DNA from: Deltaproteobacteria bacterium
GTDB lineage: Bacteria > Desulfobacterota > Desulfobulbia > Desulfobulbales > Desulfurivibrionaceae
Length of the DNA stretch: 62,151 nt
Reading direction: 5' to 3'
Assembly (NCBI GenBank): GCA_013349285.1
Contig: DUZU01000015.1
Location: 1-62,151 of the forward strand
Positions within the stretch are counted from its first letter, which is position 1. Each line of letters starts with the position of its first letter. Under the pieces are notes generated by a model. The model was not told the origin of the DNA and searched no databases. It was given only the letters and a program-made list of their open reading frames with translations. A program made the position numbers and the translations under genes. Below, piece after piece: positions 27,170 through 37,028 of this stretch.

Positions 27170-28540
27170 TTAATCCTGCTCCAGGGCCAACGACTTCATT
27201 TTCTTATGTAAATGACTCCGCTCCAAGCCGATTTGTTCCGCGGTCTGGGAAATATTCCCGTCGTTTTCAGCAAGACAGTTTTTTATAAAATCCCTCTCAA
27301 AGGCCCTTTTGGCATCTTTATAAGACAAAGACTGATAGCCGGCCAAATTATTCGATTCAAGCGCGGCAAGATCCGGAACCACCAGGCCCAGAAATTGGCA
27401 AATCACCTTTTCATCCACAACGGCCTCGGGAGTCATGATCATGATCCGTTCGACAAAATTACGCAGCTCACGGACATTACCGGGCCAGGTATGCTGCATC
27501 ATAACCTGCAAGGCCGCGGGAGAAAAATCTTTGTGGCCCAAGCCCTTATGGGCATTATCGGCGATAAACTCCTTGACCAGCAACGGAATATCCTCAACCC
27601 TTTCACGCAAGGCCGGCACCGAAATAGGAACCACATTAAGTCGGTAAAAAAGATCGGCCCGAAAATTGCCGGCCTCTATCTCCTGCTCCAGATCCTTGTT
27701 AGTTGCGGCCAAGACCCTGACGTTGACGCTGATGGTCTTTGCGCCGCCGACCCGCTCAAACTTCTGCTCCTGCAAAATCCGCAAGATCTTGGCCTGGGTC
27801 TTCAGGCTCATGTCGCCGATTTCGTCAAGAAAAAGCAGGCCGCCGTCCGCCTGGTCGAACTTGCCCCGGCGACTGACGGTGGCCCCGGTGAAAGAGCCTT
27901 TTTCATGGCCGAACAGCTCGCTCTCGATCAACTCCTCGGGAATGGCCGCGCAGTTGATTTCTACCATGGGCTTTGCGGCATTACGCGACAGACGGTGAAT
28001 GGACTGCGCCACCAGTTCCTTGCCGGTGCCATGTTCGCCGCGGATCAACACCCAGGCATCGGAGGGGGCGACCCGTTCCACCTGTTGCCGCAGCAGGACC
28101 ATGGCCGGCGAATTTCCGGTAAGATGCGACTTGCGCCCAACCTGTTGCCGCAGGATAAGATTCTCTTTCTTCAACCGGGAAAGGTGCAAGGCATTGTTGA
28201 TCGATAACACAAGCTTATCGTAGGACGGCGGCTTCTCAATGAAATCGTAGGCCCCCATCCGGGTTGCCTGGACCGCGGTTTCGATATTGCCATGCCCGGA
28301 GATCATGATCACCGGCAGCTCCGGGTACAGCTCGCGAAGCCTCTCCAGTACCTGCATCCCGTCAAGCCCCGGCATCCAGATATCGAGCAGCACGAGATCG
28401 ACCGATTCCTCCTCCAGCAAGGCGAGGCCCTGGCTCCCGTCCTCCGCACAGAGGGCGCTAAAGCCTTCATCGGACAAGACCCCGGAAACGGTATCGCGGA
28501 TACTGGCTTCATCGTCAATTATGAGAATTTTAGCTGACAT
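27170..28540 (-). CDS. ntrX: Sigma-54-dependent response regulator NtrX
   Basis: 456 residues: receiver domain with Asp53 in LLDIWMPG, AAA+ domain with GEHGTGKE, GSFTGA (sigma-54 contact), FLDEIGDM and WPGNVRELRN, then a Fis-type helix-turn-helix ending IGLERSHLHKKMKSL, which is typical of NtrX. It lies next to the ntrY kinase, its probable partner. NtrYX systems sense redox or nitrogen status in other bacteria; here the downstream clpX-like and hemB genes hint at control of respiratory or haem functions, which is inference only. Confidence 0.92.
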   Translation of the reverse strand: MSAKILIIDDEASIRDTVSGVLSDEGFSALCAEDGSQGLALLEEESVDLVLLDIWMPGLDGMQVLERLRELYPELPVIMISGHGNIETAVQATRMGAYDFIEKPPSYDKLVLSINNALHLSRLKKENLILRQQVGRKSHLTGNSPAMVLLRQQVERVAPSDAWVLIRGEHGTGKELVAQSIHRLSRNAAKPMVEINCAAIPEELIESELFGHEKGSFTGATVSRRGKFDQADGGLLFLDEIGDMSLKTQAKILRILQEQKFERVGGAKTISVNVRVLAATNKDLEQEIEAGNFRADLFYRLNVVPISVPALRERVEDIPLLVKEFIADNAHKGLGHKDFSPAALQVMMQHTWPGNVRELRNFVERIMIMTPEAVVDEKVICQFLGLVVPDLAALESNNLAGYQSLSYKDAKRAFERDFIKNCLAENDGNISQTAEQIGLERSHLHKKMKSLALEQD

Positions 28541-28623
28541 CGGCCCTTTTGCTCGTAAAAAATGAATAACTTAACAATATCATACCATAAAAGATGAACG
28601 CCCTGCAGCAAAGCCGACTCCGG

Positions 28624-30855
28624 CTAACCGATGAGCAGGGGCAACTCCACCACAAAGCAGGCGCCGGTTGGATAATTATCCTTTACCCTGATATAACCGT
28701 TATGATCGGCGACCACGGTGCTGGCAATGGCGAGCCCCAGGCCGGTGCCGGTCTTTTTTCTTGAGAAATAAGGCTCGAAAAGTTTGAGTTTGTCCTCGTC
28801 GCTCACCCCGGCGCCATTGTCACGCACCTCAAGATATACGGCATTTTGCTTGGGATCCGCAAAAATAATGATCTCAATTAGCCCTTGTTCATCGGTGGCG
28901 GCAACCGCATTGTCCAACAGATTGATGATAACCCTTTTTATCTGTTTTTGATCGAAAAGAAAATGGATGGGATCGCTCTCGGCCTTAAAGGTAAAGGTTC
29001 GATCCTTGTGGGCGCCCTGGTAAAAAACAAATACCTCCTTGGCCACCTCAACCAGATTATTCATTGATTTGCATACGGCGGGCATCCGGGCAAAGCTTGA
29101 AAACTCGCTCACCAATTTTTTAAGCTCATCCACCTGGTTGACAATGGTCTTGGTACAAAGATCAAAAACCTCCTTGTCGTCGCCGAGCCGATCCATGTAT
29201 TTTTTCCGCAGCCGCTGGGCGGAAAGCTGGATCGGGGTTAAAGGATTTTTAACCTCATGGGCGATCCGCCGGGCGACCTCGCGCCAGGCCGCCATCCGCT
29301 GCGCCTTTTCCAGTTCGGTCAGGTTATCGAAAACAAGGACAACCCCGAGGGGCCGGCCGTTTTCATCCTCGAGCTTGGTAAAGTTGACCCGCAACGAGAA
29401 GGTCTGGTCGCCGACCGTCAGGTGCAGGGGCCGCTCGATGGAGGACTTGCCCGAAGCGGCCAGCTCCTCGAAAAACTTTTCCAAAATAACCAGCTGCTCC
29501 TGCTCCATGATCGACCGGTAATGCTTGCCGGCCAAAGCCTCACTGCTGATATCCAGCAACTCTTCGGCAAAGCGGTTAATGGTGGTGATCCGGCCATGCT
29601 CGTCAAGGGAAATTACCCCGGCGGCCACGCTCTGCAAAATAATCTCCATGTACCGCCGCCGGGTATCCAGTTCCAGATTGCCCTGGCGCAGAGCCTGATT
29701 GGCCTCTTCGACCTGTTGCTTGCTGGCGGCAAGATCGCGGGTCATCCGGTTAAAGGAATCGACCAGGGTGCCCATTTCATCGCCGGAGGTCTTTTCCAGC
29801 ACAAAATTCAACTCGCCCTCGGCCACCATCCGGGTCGCCTCGGCAAGCTTACCGATGGGGCCGGTCAGGCCGCTGGCCACATAAAAGGCGAACCAGATCG
29901 CACAGAAGACGATCAGCAGGGTGACAATGAGCAACATGACCAGCAGACTGGTTTTGATCGGCGCCTTAAGCAACATCAGCTGTTTATAGCCTTCAAAGCC
30001 GGAGGAGATGGTCTCCATCCGCCAGATCCGCTCCTGGGGAACCAGCAGGGAGATAACCAGCACCCCCTGCCTGGCCTCCAACCCGCCGACCCTTACCGGC
30101 GAGAGCCCCCGCACCAACTCCCCGGCCACTACTTTCTGGATCGTGACGATCCCCTCTTCCTTGGCCAGAGCCCGGCGGAACATTTCAACGGGTATTTCAG
30201 GAACCGCCTGCTCCCCGACCTGCTCTTCATAGGCGCTGCTCAACAACTCGCGTTGATCGGAAAGAAGCTCAATCCCGGCCAGCCCATGACTTTCCATGAC
30301 TTCATAGAGAAACAGATCAAGATTTTCCGAAGTAATCTGCCGGTACCGCCTCGACTGAAGGCGCTCGCCAATCAGTTTGCCCTGCCGGCCCACCTGCACC
30401 TGGGCCTCCTGATAGACATTCTTGGCAATGGTGATTGATTCCTGTAACGATTGTTCAACCTTGGAGTTGAACCAATAATCCATACTTGTCGAGACAAACT
30501 GCAGGGAGATAAAGAAGAGAAGACCGGTTGGAAAAAAGGACATGGCGACAAAGGCGATCACCAGCTTGGTCCGCAGTTTGGTCCCCAAGAAACGCTGCCG
30601 CCGCTCAAATATCAGCTGGGCGAGGTTGCGCAACACCAGGAAAACCATGAGCAACAGGAGCAGCACATTGATGTTGATCAGGGCAAAGATCAACACATTG
30701 CCGCTGATGGGCAGGGACACGGGCCCCATTTGAAAAATCTTGGTTTCAAGAAAGGTCAACAGGGGGATCAGGACCAGACAGGCGAGGATGATCAAACGGG
30801 TCCGCGTTTTACGACGCCTCCGGTCTATCCTGATGACATCCTCGTGATTGTGCAT
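28624..30855 (-). CDS. ntrY: NtrY-type membrane histidine kinase
   Basis: 743 residues from the ATG at 30855, just one base before the DUF4390 stop ends; AGG lies upstream. Three N-terminal membrane segments (about 20-40, 50-85, 95-120), a long periplasmic region, a fourth segment near 300, HAMP, PAS, HisKA with phospho-acceptor His533 (IAHEVKNPLTPIQ) and a HATPase with N box NLLDNAVAATD, DNGAGVS and GTGLGLAI. The order and the HEVKNPLTPIQLSAQRL sequence are typical of NtrY. The 84-base gap to ntrX and shared strand support a pair. Confidence 0.93.
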   Translation of the reverse strand: MHNHEDVIRIDRRRRKTRTRLIILACLVLIPLLTFLETKIFQMGPVSLPISGNVLIFALININVLLLLLMVFLVLRNLAQLIFERRQRFLGTKLRTKLVIAFVAMSFFPTGLLFFISLQFVSTSMDYWFNSKVEQSLQESITIAKNVYQEAQVQVGRQGKLIGERLQSRRYRQITSENLDLFLYEVMESHGLAGIELLSDQRELLSSAYEEQVGEQAVPEIPVEMFRRALAKEEGIVTIQKVVAGELVRGLSPVRVGGLEARQGVLVISLLVPQERIWRMETISSGFEGYKQLMLLKAPIKTSLLVMLLIVTLLIVFCAIWFAFYVASGLTGPIGKLAEATRMVAEGELNFVLEKTSGDEMGTLVDSFNRMTRDLAASKQQVEEANQALRQGNLELDTRRRYMEIILQSVAAGVISLDEHGRITTINRFAEELLDISSEALAGKHYRSIMEQEQLVILEKFFEELAASGKSSIERPLHLTVGDQTFSLRVNFTKLEDENGRPLGVVLVFDNLTELEKAQRMAAWREVARRIAHEVKNPLTPIQLSAQRLRKKYMDRLGDDKEVFDLCTKTIVNQVDELKKLVSEFSSFARMPAVCKSMNNLVEVAKEVFVFYQGAHKDRTFTFKAESDPIHFLFDQKQIKRVIINLLDNAVAATDEQGLIEIIIFADPKQNAVYLEVRDNGAGVSDEDKLKLFEPYFSRKKTGTGLGLAIASTVVADHNGYIRVKDNYPTGACFVVELPLLIG

Positions 30856-30856
30856 G

Positions 30857-31444
30857 CTAATACCTGAATTTGACGCTGTACCACTCTGTTTCAAAATCCC
30901 ACAAACTCAAGAAAGGAATTACGTAATGGAAATAAAGGGGCAGCTTTTTCTCGGCCAGCTTGGCCTTGACCTTGAGCAGATATTCCTCATTGGGCATCAA
31001 AATCGAGAGAGGCGCGACCGCCAGCCCGTTAAGGGTGGCCATACAGGTTTTGGCCTCGGCAAGCGACTTGGTTTTAAAACTCTGCCCCTTAACTTCGGAG
31101 CGAAACACCGAATACTCTTCCTTGAGGATGTCGTAGGTGAGGGTATGATCAAACTCCAGATCGACCAGATCCTGATCCAGCCAACCGCTTCGGTTGCGAT
31201 AGAGCTCGACAAAAAAGGTGAAGGAAACAGGCATCCCGTTCCTGACCCCCTCTTCCATCTCCTTGGTAAAGGCGTTGGTCACGTCCATGAACAGCAGGAT
31301 ATCGTTTTTCGAGTTGGTTACAATCAGCTCTTCGATCACCGCATCCTTGGCCAGGGCGTTCTGCCCGTACAAGGACAAGCCAAGCAGCAGCAAAAACAGG
31401 GATATCCGGGGCAGATTTAGGTTTTTGATGAGAAAATTTTTCAT
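30857..31444 (-). CDS. DUF4390 periplasmic protein
   Basis: 195 residues with a signal peptide (about 1-32, cleavage near NALAKD). The mature protein (VIEELIVTNSKNDILLFMDV, then SVFRSEVKGQSFKTKSLAEA) matches the DUF4390 family by pattern and by its position directly before ntrY, which is conserved in several proteobacterial classes. Function unknown; as a partner of the kinase sensor region it could take part in signal input. It starts 90 bases after hflX and its stop overlaps the ntrY start region. Confidence 0.75.
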   Translation of the reverse strand: MKNFLIKNLNLPRISLFLLLLGLSLYGQNALAKDAVIEELIVTNSKNDILLFMDVTNAFTKEMEEGVRNGMPVSFTFFVELYRNRSGWLDQDLVDLEFDHTLTYDILKEEYSVFRSEVKGQSFKTKSLAEAKTCMATLNGLAVAPLSILMPNEEYLLKVKAKLAEKKLPLYFHYVIPFLSLWDFETEWYSVKFRY

Positions 31445-31534
31445 ATATAAAATATCGCAATAAAATTGATCTGTTATAATTTTATCTAAAGTTACGCACG
31501 GTTATACCGCAAAAACAAAATATTTTCAGCAGAA

Positions 31535-33196
31535 TTAGCCTTGATTAAGCTCCCTGGCCGCCTGCCACTTCTTTAAGACCATACTTCTGGCCTTATCGAG
31601 AAAAGGACCGAAAGTCGATGAATCATTGGCACAGAGAGGAACCGCATCATAATGACGCAACTGCTCTTCAACAAAGTTGTCATCAACCAGATCAATTTTA
31701 TTGAAAACCTTTAAACAGGGTAAGGTATTTAGCTCAAGTTCGCGCAGCACCTCTTCAACCACTTTAATATGATCGGCAAAATTAGGATTGCTGATGTCAA
31801 TAACATGCACCAGCACATCGGCTTCGTCAAGCTCTTCCAGGGTGGCGCTGAAGGCCTTGAGCAATTCCGCGGGCAGATTTCGGATAAAACCCACGGTATC
31901 GGTAATGATGACCTCGACATCCTCGGGAAAACGCAGGCGGCGGCTGGTTGGGTCCAGGGTGGCAAAAAGCTTGTCCTCGGCAATAATCGCACTGTTGGTA
32001 AGGGTGTTGAGCAAGGTCGATTTGCCGGCATTGGTATAGCCGACCAGGGAAAGCACCGGCAACTCCTTCTTGCGCCGCCTGGTGCGACGATGGCCCCGCT
32101 CCCGGCTCACCTCTTTAAGTTTTTGGGCAAGCTTGCTGATCCGATCATTAATCCGGCGCCGATCAATCTCAAGCCTGGTCTCACCCGGCCCCCGGCCGCC
32201 GATGCCGCCGGTTAAGCGGGAAAGGGCATCATCCCTGGTGGTCAGCCGGGGCAGCATGTATTTGAGCTGGGCCATCTCTATCTGCAATTTACCCTCCCGG
32301 CTTAGAGCCCTGCGGGCAAAGATATCAAGGATCAGCTGGGTGCGGTCGATAACCCGCAGCTCGGTATGGTCGGTAATGGACCTGATTTGGGAGGGGTTGA
32401 GCTCCTGATCAAAGATGAGCAAGTTGGCATTGAGCTTTAAGGCGGCGAGCATGATCTCGCCGAGTTTACCCTTGCCCAGGATCAGCTTCGGGTTGATTTT
32501 GTCCCGGCGCTGGATCATGGTATCAAGCACGACAACATCATCCGAGCGGGCCAGCTCTTTCAGCTCATCCATGGATTCCTGAGCCCTGACCTTGGAACTG
32601 GTGCTCACACTCATCAAGATGGCCCGGTCCCGGCCCTGATCGACCTCGCGGGCCGGTCGAAAGCGGGCAAACTCATCCTCCAGGGCGGAGATCATCTCCA
32701 GAAAGGGATGACTCTGCCGGGTGGGGAGTTCAGGGGGCAGAAAAAGCCAATTTTCACCATTGACCGGCTGCGGCACGAGATGGACGGAATAAAGCCGCTC
32801 GGGCAGACCGTCTTTCTGCATCTTGATCACGGTCATCAGATCAAACCGCAGAAAAAGCAGGTCCATCAGATCGTCTTCCGTGATATCCTCCCCCCGCAGA
32901 TGGGTATGGACGCAGCGCAACCCCTTCAACCGGCCGCCGGAAGAACGAACCTGGCTCAAGGCCGGAATAAAAATGGAGTGGTGGTCACCAACGATGACGA
33001 ATTCGACCTGGCCGCTCCTGGCAATCAATACGCCAAGCTGCCGCCCGGTCTCCAAGGAAAGATCGCAGAGCTCGCGGGCCAGTTCCGGGCTGATGATATC
33101 GTCCGGCGAAATGCGGCGCCGGGCAATACGCTCGAGCCACTTAAGCTGGGCGGTTTTCAAGCCACTGGTATTACCGGTTACCTTACCTATGGTCAT
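31535..33196 (-). CDS. hflX: Ribosome-associated GTPase HflX, with long N-terminal extension
   Basis: 553 residues, about 130 longer than E. coli HflX. Residues from about 185 are standard: the GTP-binding N-domain (AQESMDELKELARSDDV), PKLILGKGKL, the GIGGRGPGETRLEIDRRRI motif, G1 GYTNAGKST at 386-394, DTVGF and NKIDL. HflX splits stalled ribosomes. Residues 1-185 are unusual: ETGRQLGVLI near 49, then HTHLRGEDITEDD at 97-109, which fits the JAMM/JAB metal motif HxH-7-(S/T)xxD with a preceding Glu. I read this as a possible JAMM-like domain; that is inference. It lies 28 bases after selB. Confidence 0.93.
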   Translation of the reverse strand: MTIGKVTGNTSGLKTAQLKWLERIARRRISPDDIISPELARELCDLSLETGRQLGVLIARSGQVEFVIVGDHHSIFIPALSQVRSSGGRLKGLRCVHTHLRGEDITEDDLMDLLFLRFDLMTVIKMQKDGLPERLYSVHLVPQPVNGENWLFLPPELPTRQSHPFLEMISALEDEFARFRPAREVDQGRDRAILMSVSTSSKVRAQESMDELKELARSDDVVVLDTMIQRRDKINPKLILGKGKLGEIMLAALKLNANLLIFDQELNPSQIRSITDHTELRVIDRTQLILDIFARRALSREGKLQIEMAQLKYMLPRLTTRDDALSRLTGGIGGRGPGETRLEIDRRRINDRISKLAQKLKEVSRERGHRRTRRRKKELPVLSLVGYTNAGKSTLLNTLTNSAIIAEDKLFATLDPTSRRLRFPEDVEVIITDTVGFIRNLPAELLKAFSATLEELDEADVLVHVIDISNPNFADHIKVVEEVLRELELNTLPCLKVFNKIDLVDDNFVEEQLRHYDAVPLCANDSSTFGPFLDKARSMVLKKWQAARELNQG

Positions 33197-33224
33197 CCCT
33201 CCTGCACGTCATTAAAAACTGCAA

Positions 33225-35147
33225 TCAGCGGCTGCTGCGCTCCCGGAGAATCCGTTTGTCACCCACCCGGATGGTAACCTTGATTTTGTCGAAGTATTCA
33301 AGAAGGGGAATGGAAAACTTTCTGGTCAACCCGGTCAACTCCTTAAACCGGGGGGCATCGATATCGCCTTCCCTGGTGATGAAATCAACAATCGACTCCT
33401 GCAGGCCGCTAAGCGCCGCGCCATAAAAATAAAGATCCTCGTTGATCTTGACCAGCACCTGTTCGCGGACCAACAACTCGAGCACCTCCCGGACCAGGGT
33501 TGGGGAGTATTTGCCGAAATTGGCCTGCACCTCCTTGAGGGTGGGGGCGACAAGGCCTGCCTGCCGGTAAAAGTCTTCCATTTCCCGGCGAACGGCCTGG
33601 GCATCCTCCTGCAACGACACCTTGTGCGAGGCCAGACGCACCACTGATTCATCAAGGGCAATCTGCTGTTTTTTAGCCTGATCGTTAACCACCAGCTGAA
33701 AAAGCTTCTGGTCGAGATTGCGATGAAGGCGGGAACGGAGTTCTTCCTTGGACAACCCCGGCTTCATGGGATTATCCTGATGAAAATCGCCAAGAATGAC
33801 AAGCATCTTCTCGACCAGCAGGCTCAAGGTTTCCTCGGCAATCATCCGCTGGCGATCCGACTCAACCACAATGATCCTGCGCGAGGAAATCGGCCCCTCC
33901 AGCACCTTTTTAAAACGCTTGCCGAAGCGGCCGGTTTTAACCGAGAGCTCATCAAGGGTCAAACCCGCCACCCCGGCCTCCCGCAAATGCAGGAGGGCCT
34001 GATCTTCCGGGCTGCCCTGGTGATAAATCTCAAAAATCCGGTTGTTATCCTCTTTGAACCGCCGTCTCTTGGGGGGCGCATTATTGAGAATAGCCCCGCC
34101 GCCGATGGTATAAACCGGCGAATAACTGCGCACCACATAGCGATCGCCGGGCCAGGCTACGCCGGGTTCTTCAAGGAGGAGCTGGACGTTGGCCTGAAGG
34201 CCGGGCCGCAATTCCTCGTCTTCCAGCAATACCACCCGCCCCATGATTTCAGCGGTGCCGAAATGAACCCGCACCCTGGCACGATTCTTTAAGGGCTTGC
34301 TGTTACTTGAAAGATAAAGGAAATCAGCATCAAACATGTAGGAGGGGTGAAGACTACCGGGAGTGGCAAGAACATTGCCCCGGCAAATATTATCCTTTTC
34401 CAGACCCTGGACATTGATCGCCGTCCGGTTGCCGGCCTCGACCAGGGGGGCATCCTCGCCGTGGATCTGAATCCCGCGCACCTTGGCGGTGAGTCCTTGT
34501 GGATAGACGGTAATATCCTCCCCCAACCCGATCCGGCCGGAAATGGAGGTGCCGGTCACCACCGCCCCGAACCCCTTCATGCTGAAAATACGATCAACCG
34601 GCAGCCGGAACGGACCGTAAGCCTCGCTGAACTCGCTTTTGCCTACCATCTGATCGAGGATCTCCCGAACCTGATCAATGCCCTCGCCGGTGGTGGAAGA
34701 AACCACGGCCAGGGGGGCATCCTCCAGGAAGCTCCCCTTAAAATAACCCCGGACATCCTCCTGGACCAACTCCAGCCACTCCTGGTCGACCATGTCCTTC
34801 TTGGTGAGGACGATAAGGCCGCGCTCCACCCCGAGGAGCTGACAGATCTCAAAATGCTCCCGGGTCTGGGGCATGATTCCCTCATCGGCGGCAATGACAA
34901 AGGCCACCAGATCGATACCCGCCACCCCGGCAACCATGTTTTTCACAAACCGCTCGTGGCCCGGCACATCGATGATGCCGAGCCGATGGCCGCAGGGCAG
35001 ATCGAGGTAGGCAAAGCCGAGCTCAATGGTAATCCCCCGCTTCTTCTCCTCCTTGAGACGATCGGTTTCTATCCCGGTGAGGGCTCTGACCAGACTGGTC
35101 TTACCATGATCAACATGGCCGGCGGTACCTAGCACAATCTCCCGCAT
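33225..35147 (-). CDS. selB: Selenocysteine-specific elongation factor SelB
   Basis: 640-residue translation factor that delivers selenocysteyl-tRNA to UGA codons marked by a SECIS hairpin. G1 is [12 protein letters not shown] at 7-18, with [12 protein letters not shown] and TKKD as later G motifs. EF-Tu-like domains follow, then C-terminal winged helices (from about residue 380), including the SECIS-binding ones, ending in [15 protein letters not shown] start six bases after the metallo-hydrolase stop. SelA, SelD and the tRNA-Sec gene are not in the window, so their presence is inferred. Its selenoprotein client here is the IscA-like gene at 52136. Confidence 0.96.
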   Translation of the reverse strand: MREIVLGTAGHVDHGKTSLVRALTGIETDRLKEEKKRGITIELGFAYLDLPCGHRLGIIDVPGHERFVKNMVAGVAGIDLVAFVIAADEGIMPQTREHFEICQLLGVERGLIVLTKKDMVDQEWLELVQEDVRGYFKGSFLEDAPLAVVSSTTGEGIDQVREILDQMVGKSEFSEAYGPFRLPVDRIFSMKGFGAVVTGTSISGRIGLGEDITVYPQGLTAKVRGIQIHGEDAPLVEAGNRTAINVQGLEKDNICRGNVLATPGSLHPSYMFDADFLYLSSNSKPLKNRARVRVHFGTAEIMGRVVLLEDEELRPGLQANVQLLLEEPGVAWPGDRYVVRSYSPVYTIGGGAILNNAPPKRRRFKEDNNRIFEIYHQGSPEDQALLHLREAGVAGLTLDELSVKTGRFGKRFKKVLEGPISSRRIIVVESDRQRMIAEETLSLLVEKMLVILGDFHQDNPMKPGLSKEELRSRLHRNLDQKLFQLVVNDQAKKQQIALDESVVRLASHKVSLQEDAQAVRREMEDFYRQAGLVAPTLKEVQANFGKYSPTLVREVLELLVREQVLVKINEDLYFYGAALSGLQESIVDFITREGDIDAPRFKELTGLTRKFSIPLLEYFDKIKVTIRVGDKRILRERSSR

Positions 35148-35153
35148 GATCTG

Positions 35154-35792
35154 CTACCAACCGCCGGTCAGAAAAGGATTGGAGCGGGCCTCTTCCCCCA
35201 CGGTGGAACGGGCGCCGCCATAGCCGTGGCCGGGCCAGACCACGGTTTCGGCCGGCAGGGTGAGCACGCGTTCCTTGATGGTGGCCAGCAGCTGCTTGGT
35301 GTCGCCGCCGGGAAAATCGGTGCGCCCCACCCCGCCGACGAACAAGGTATCGCCGGCAAAAAGGTTGGGGGCGGCATAAAGGCAAATCCCGCCCGGGGTA
35401 TGCCCGGGGCTGTGGATCACCTTGAGTTGCACCTTGCCCACCTCAATGACATCGCCATCCTTGACGGTTTTATCGGCCGGCGGCGAGAAAGGCAGGCCCA
35501 GCATGGAAAAATAGCCGATGATATCCTGCCGGCCAAAAAATTCTTCCTCAGCCTCATGCATGATGATCGCAGCCCCGGTCGCCTCCTTGAGCTTGGCATT
35601 GGCACAGACATGGTCAGGATGGCCGTGGGTGCAGATAATGGATTCGACCGTAAGCTCATGCTTCTGGCAAACCGCAAGAATCAGCTGTTCCTCACCGCCG
35701 GGATCAATAACGGCCGCCTTGCGGGTCTCTTCACACCCGACGATATAACAACACACGGCCATGGAACCGACCGTTAACTGCTCTAAAATCAT
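35154..35792 (-). CDS. MBL-fold metallo-hydrolase, glyoxalase II-like
   Basis: 212-residue metallo-beta-lactamase-fold hydrolase with THGHPDH at 55-61 (His56, His58, Asp60, His61), a later HSPGHTPGG and FAGDTLFVGGVGRTDFPGG, and a final PGHG, the two-metal pattern of glyoxalase II/persulfide-dioxygenase-like proteins. Family members hydrolyse thioesters such as S-lactoylglutathione; the exact substrate cannot be read from sequence. It is six bases upstream of selB, so both are likely on one message. No selenoprotein link is known to me for this family, and adjacency could be coincidence. Confidence 0.85.
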   Translation of the reverse strand: MILEQLTVGSMAVCCYIVGCEETRKAAVIDPGGEEQLILAVCQKHELTVESIICTHGHPDHVCANAKLKEATGAAIIMHEAEEEFFGRQDIIGYFSMLGLPFSPPADKTVKDGDVIEVGKVQLKVIHSPGHTPGGICLYAAPNLFAGDTLFVGGVGRTDFPGGDTKQLLATIKERVLTLPAETVVWPGHGYGGARSTVGEEARSNPFLTGGW

Positions 35793-35846
35793 AACTCCTC
35801 CCGCCTCTTAAAAAAAATCACGCCGCGCCTTTACCTTAACTATCTT

Positions 35847-36806
35847 TTAACAGTCGCAGGTATCAGGATTACAGGGACCGCTGCCGCAACCGCAACTGGA
35901 GTTGAGCCCGGCCATGGGAATGGCCGCTGCCTTAACCGGCTGCTCTTTCATCACCTTAGCGAGAAAGGCCTCAAAGGCCTCGACAGCCAACCCTTTCGCG
36001 CCGGAGGAAAGATAGGGGGTCCCATCATCGCCGGCAATAACGACCTTGGGGTCAACCGGAATCCGCCCTAAAAACGGCACGGAAAACTCATTGGCCAGCT
36101 TCTCGCCGCCCCCGGTCTTGAAGATATCAACCGGCTTATCGCAATGGGGGCAGATAAAACCGCTCATGTTTTCGACCACCCCGATGATCCGCATCTTAAC
36201 GATCTTGCAAAAATTCAAGGATTTGCGCACATCGGCCAGGGCGATACTCTGAGGAGTAGTCACCACCAGGGCATTGGCATCTTTGATGGTATTGGCCACG
36301 GTCATCGGCTCGTCGCCGGTGCCCGGAGGAGCATCAATGATAAGATAATCAAGATCGCCCCAGTCCACATCGGCGATAAACTGACGAATTGCCTGATTTT
36401 TCAAAGGACCGCGCCAGATAACGGGATCATCCCTGTTTTCCATCATGCTTTCCAGGGAGATCACCCGCAGGTTGTCATTGTACTGCAAGGGCGGCATCTT
36501 GCCCTCCTTGGAATGTTTGCCGTTCAGGGGACCATCCATGCCCAGCATGCGGACAATATCCGGCCCATGCAGGTCAACATCCATCAACCCTACCTTATGA
36601 CCTTTTTTGGCCAGACCGATGGCAAGATTAACCGACACCGTGCTCTTGCCGACCCCGCCCTTGCCGCTCATCACCAGGATTTTATTTTTAATTCTGCCAA
36701 GTGAGGCGTTAATCGCCATATTCTGTTGAGCGATGGTCGCATTCGCATCCGCGGAACCACAACTGCCGCCCTTGCTGCCACAACCGCTGCTACTGCATTT
36801 AGACAT
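35847..36806 (-). CDS. Mrp/NBP35-type Fe-S cluster carrier ATPase
   Basis: 319 residues. Walker A is SGKGGVGKST with the switch-lysine at 49 (MSGKGGVGKS, 46-55), then DVDLHGP, IDAPPGTGDE and the CxxC of FICPHCDKP which can hold a bridging [4Fe-4S] cluster in a dimer. It also has cysteine-rich tails at both ends (four Cys in the first 16 residues; NSSCGCGSGPCNPDTCDC at the C-terminus), beyond the minimal Mrp. The family transfers Fe-S clusters to apoproteins. It lies 54 bases from the MBL gene on the same strand; the extra cysteines may give a second cluster site, which is inference. Confidence 0.9.
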   Translation of the reverse strand: MSKCSSSGCGSKGGSCGSADANATIAQQNMAINASLGRIKNKILVMSGKGGVGKSTVSVNLAIGLAKKGHKVGLMDVDLHGPDIVRMLGMDGPLNGKHSKEGKMPPLQYNDNLRVISLESMMENRDDPVIWRGPLKNQAIRQFIADVDWGDLDYLIIDAPPGTGDEPMTVANTIKDANALVVTTPQSIALADVRKSLNFCKIVKMRIIGVVENMSGFICPHCDKPVDIFKTGGGEKLANEFSVPFLGRIPVDPKVVIAGDDGTPYLSSGAKGLAVEAFEAFLAKVMKEQPVKAAAIPMAGLNSSCGCGSGPCNPDTCDC

Positions 36807-36965
36807 AAACCAAACCTCCAGTTTTATAAAATATCAATGGGATCTTTTAAGCAAAAATAAACTTAACAACATAATGCAAATCCGTTGTTTTTTAAAGGGC
36901 AAAACCCTCAACCGAAAAACAGACGCCGTATCGAGGTTTCGAGAACAATAAGCACCATCATCAAC

Positions 36966-36998
36966 AAAAAAAGGGCCTGCCGAAAAAGCAGACCCTTT
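36966..36998 (-). terminator. Terminator of the CheX-like gene
   Basis: Stem 36970-36980 / 36988-36998 (one C-A mismatch), loop of seven, followed on the minus strand by seven T. About 30 bases after the stop codon of the preceding minus-strand gene. Confidence 0.75.
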
Positions 36999-37028
36999 AC
37001 CATCAAAAAAGACTATGCCGTCAAGCGG

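Noticed and set aside
29257-30438. Plus-strand frame of 393 codons
   Set aside because: Antisense shadow of ntrY; low-complexity Gly/Gln composition.
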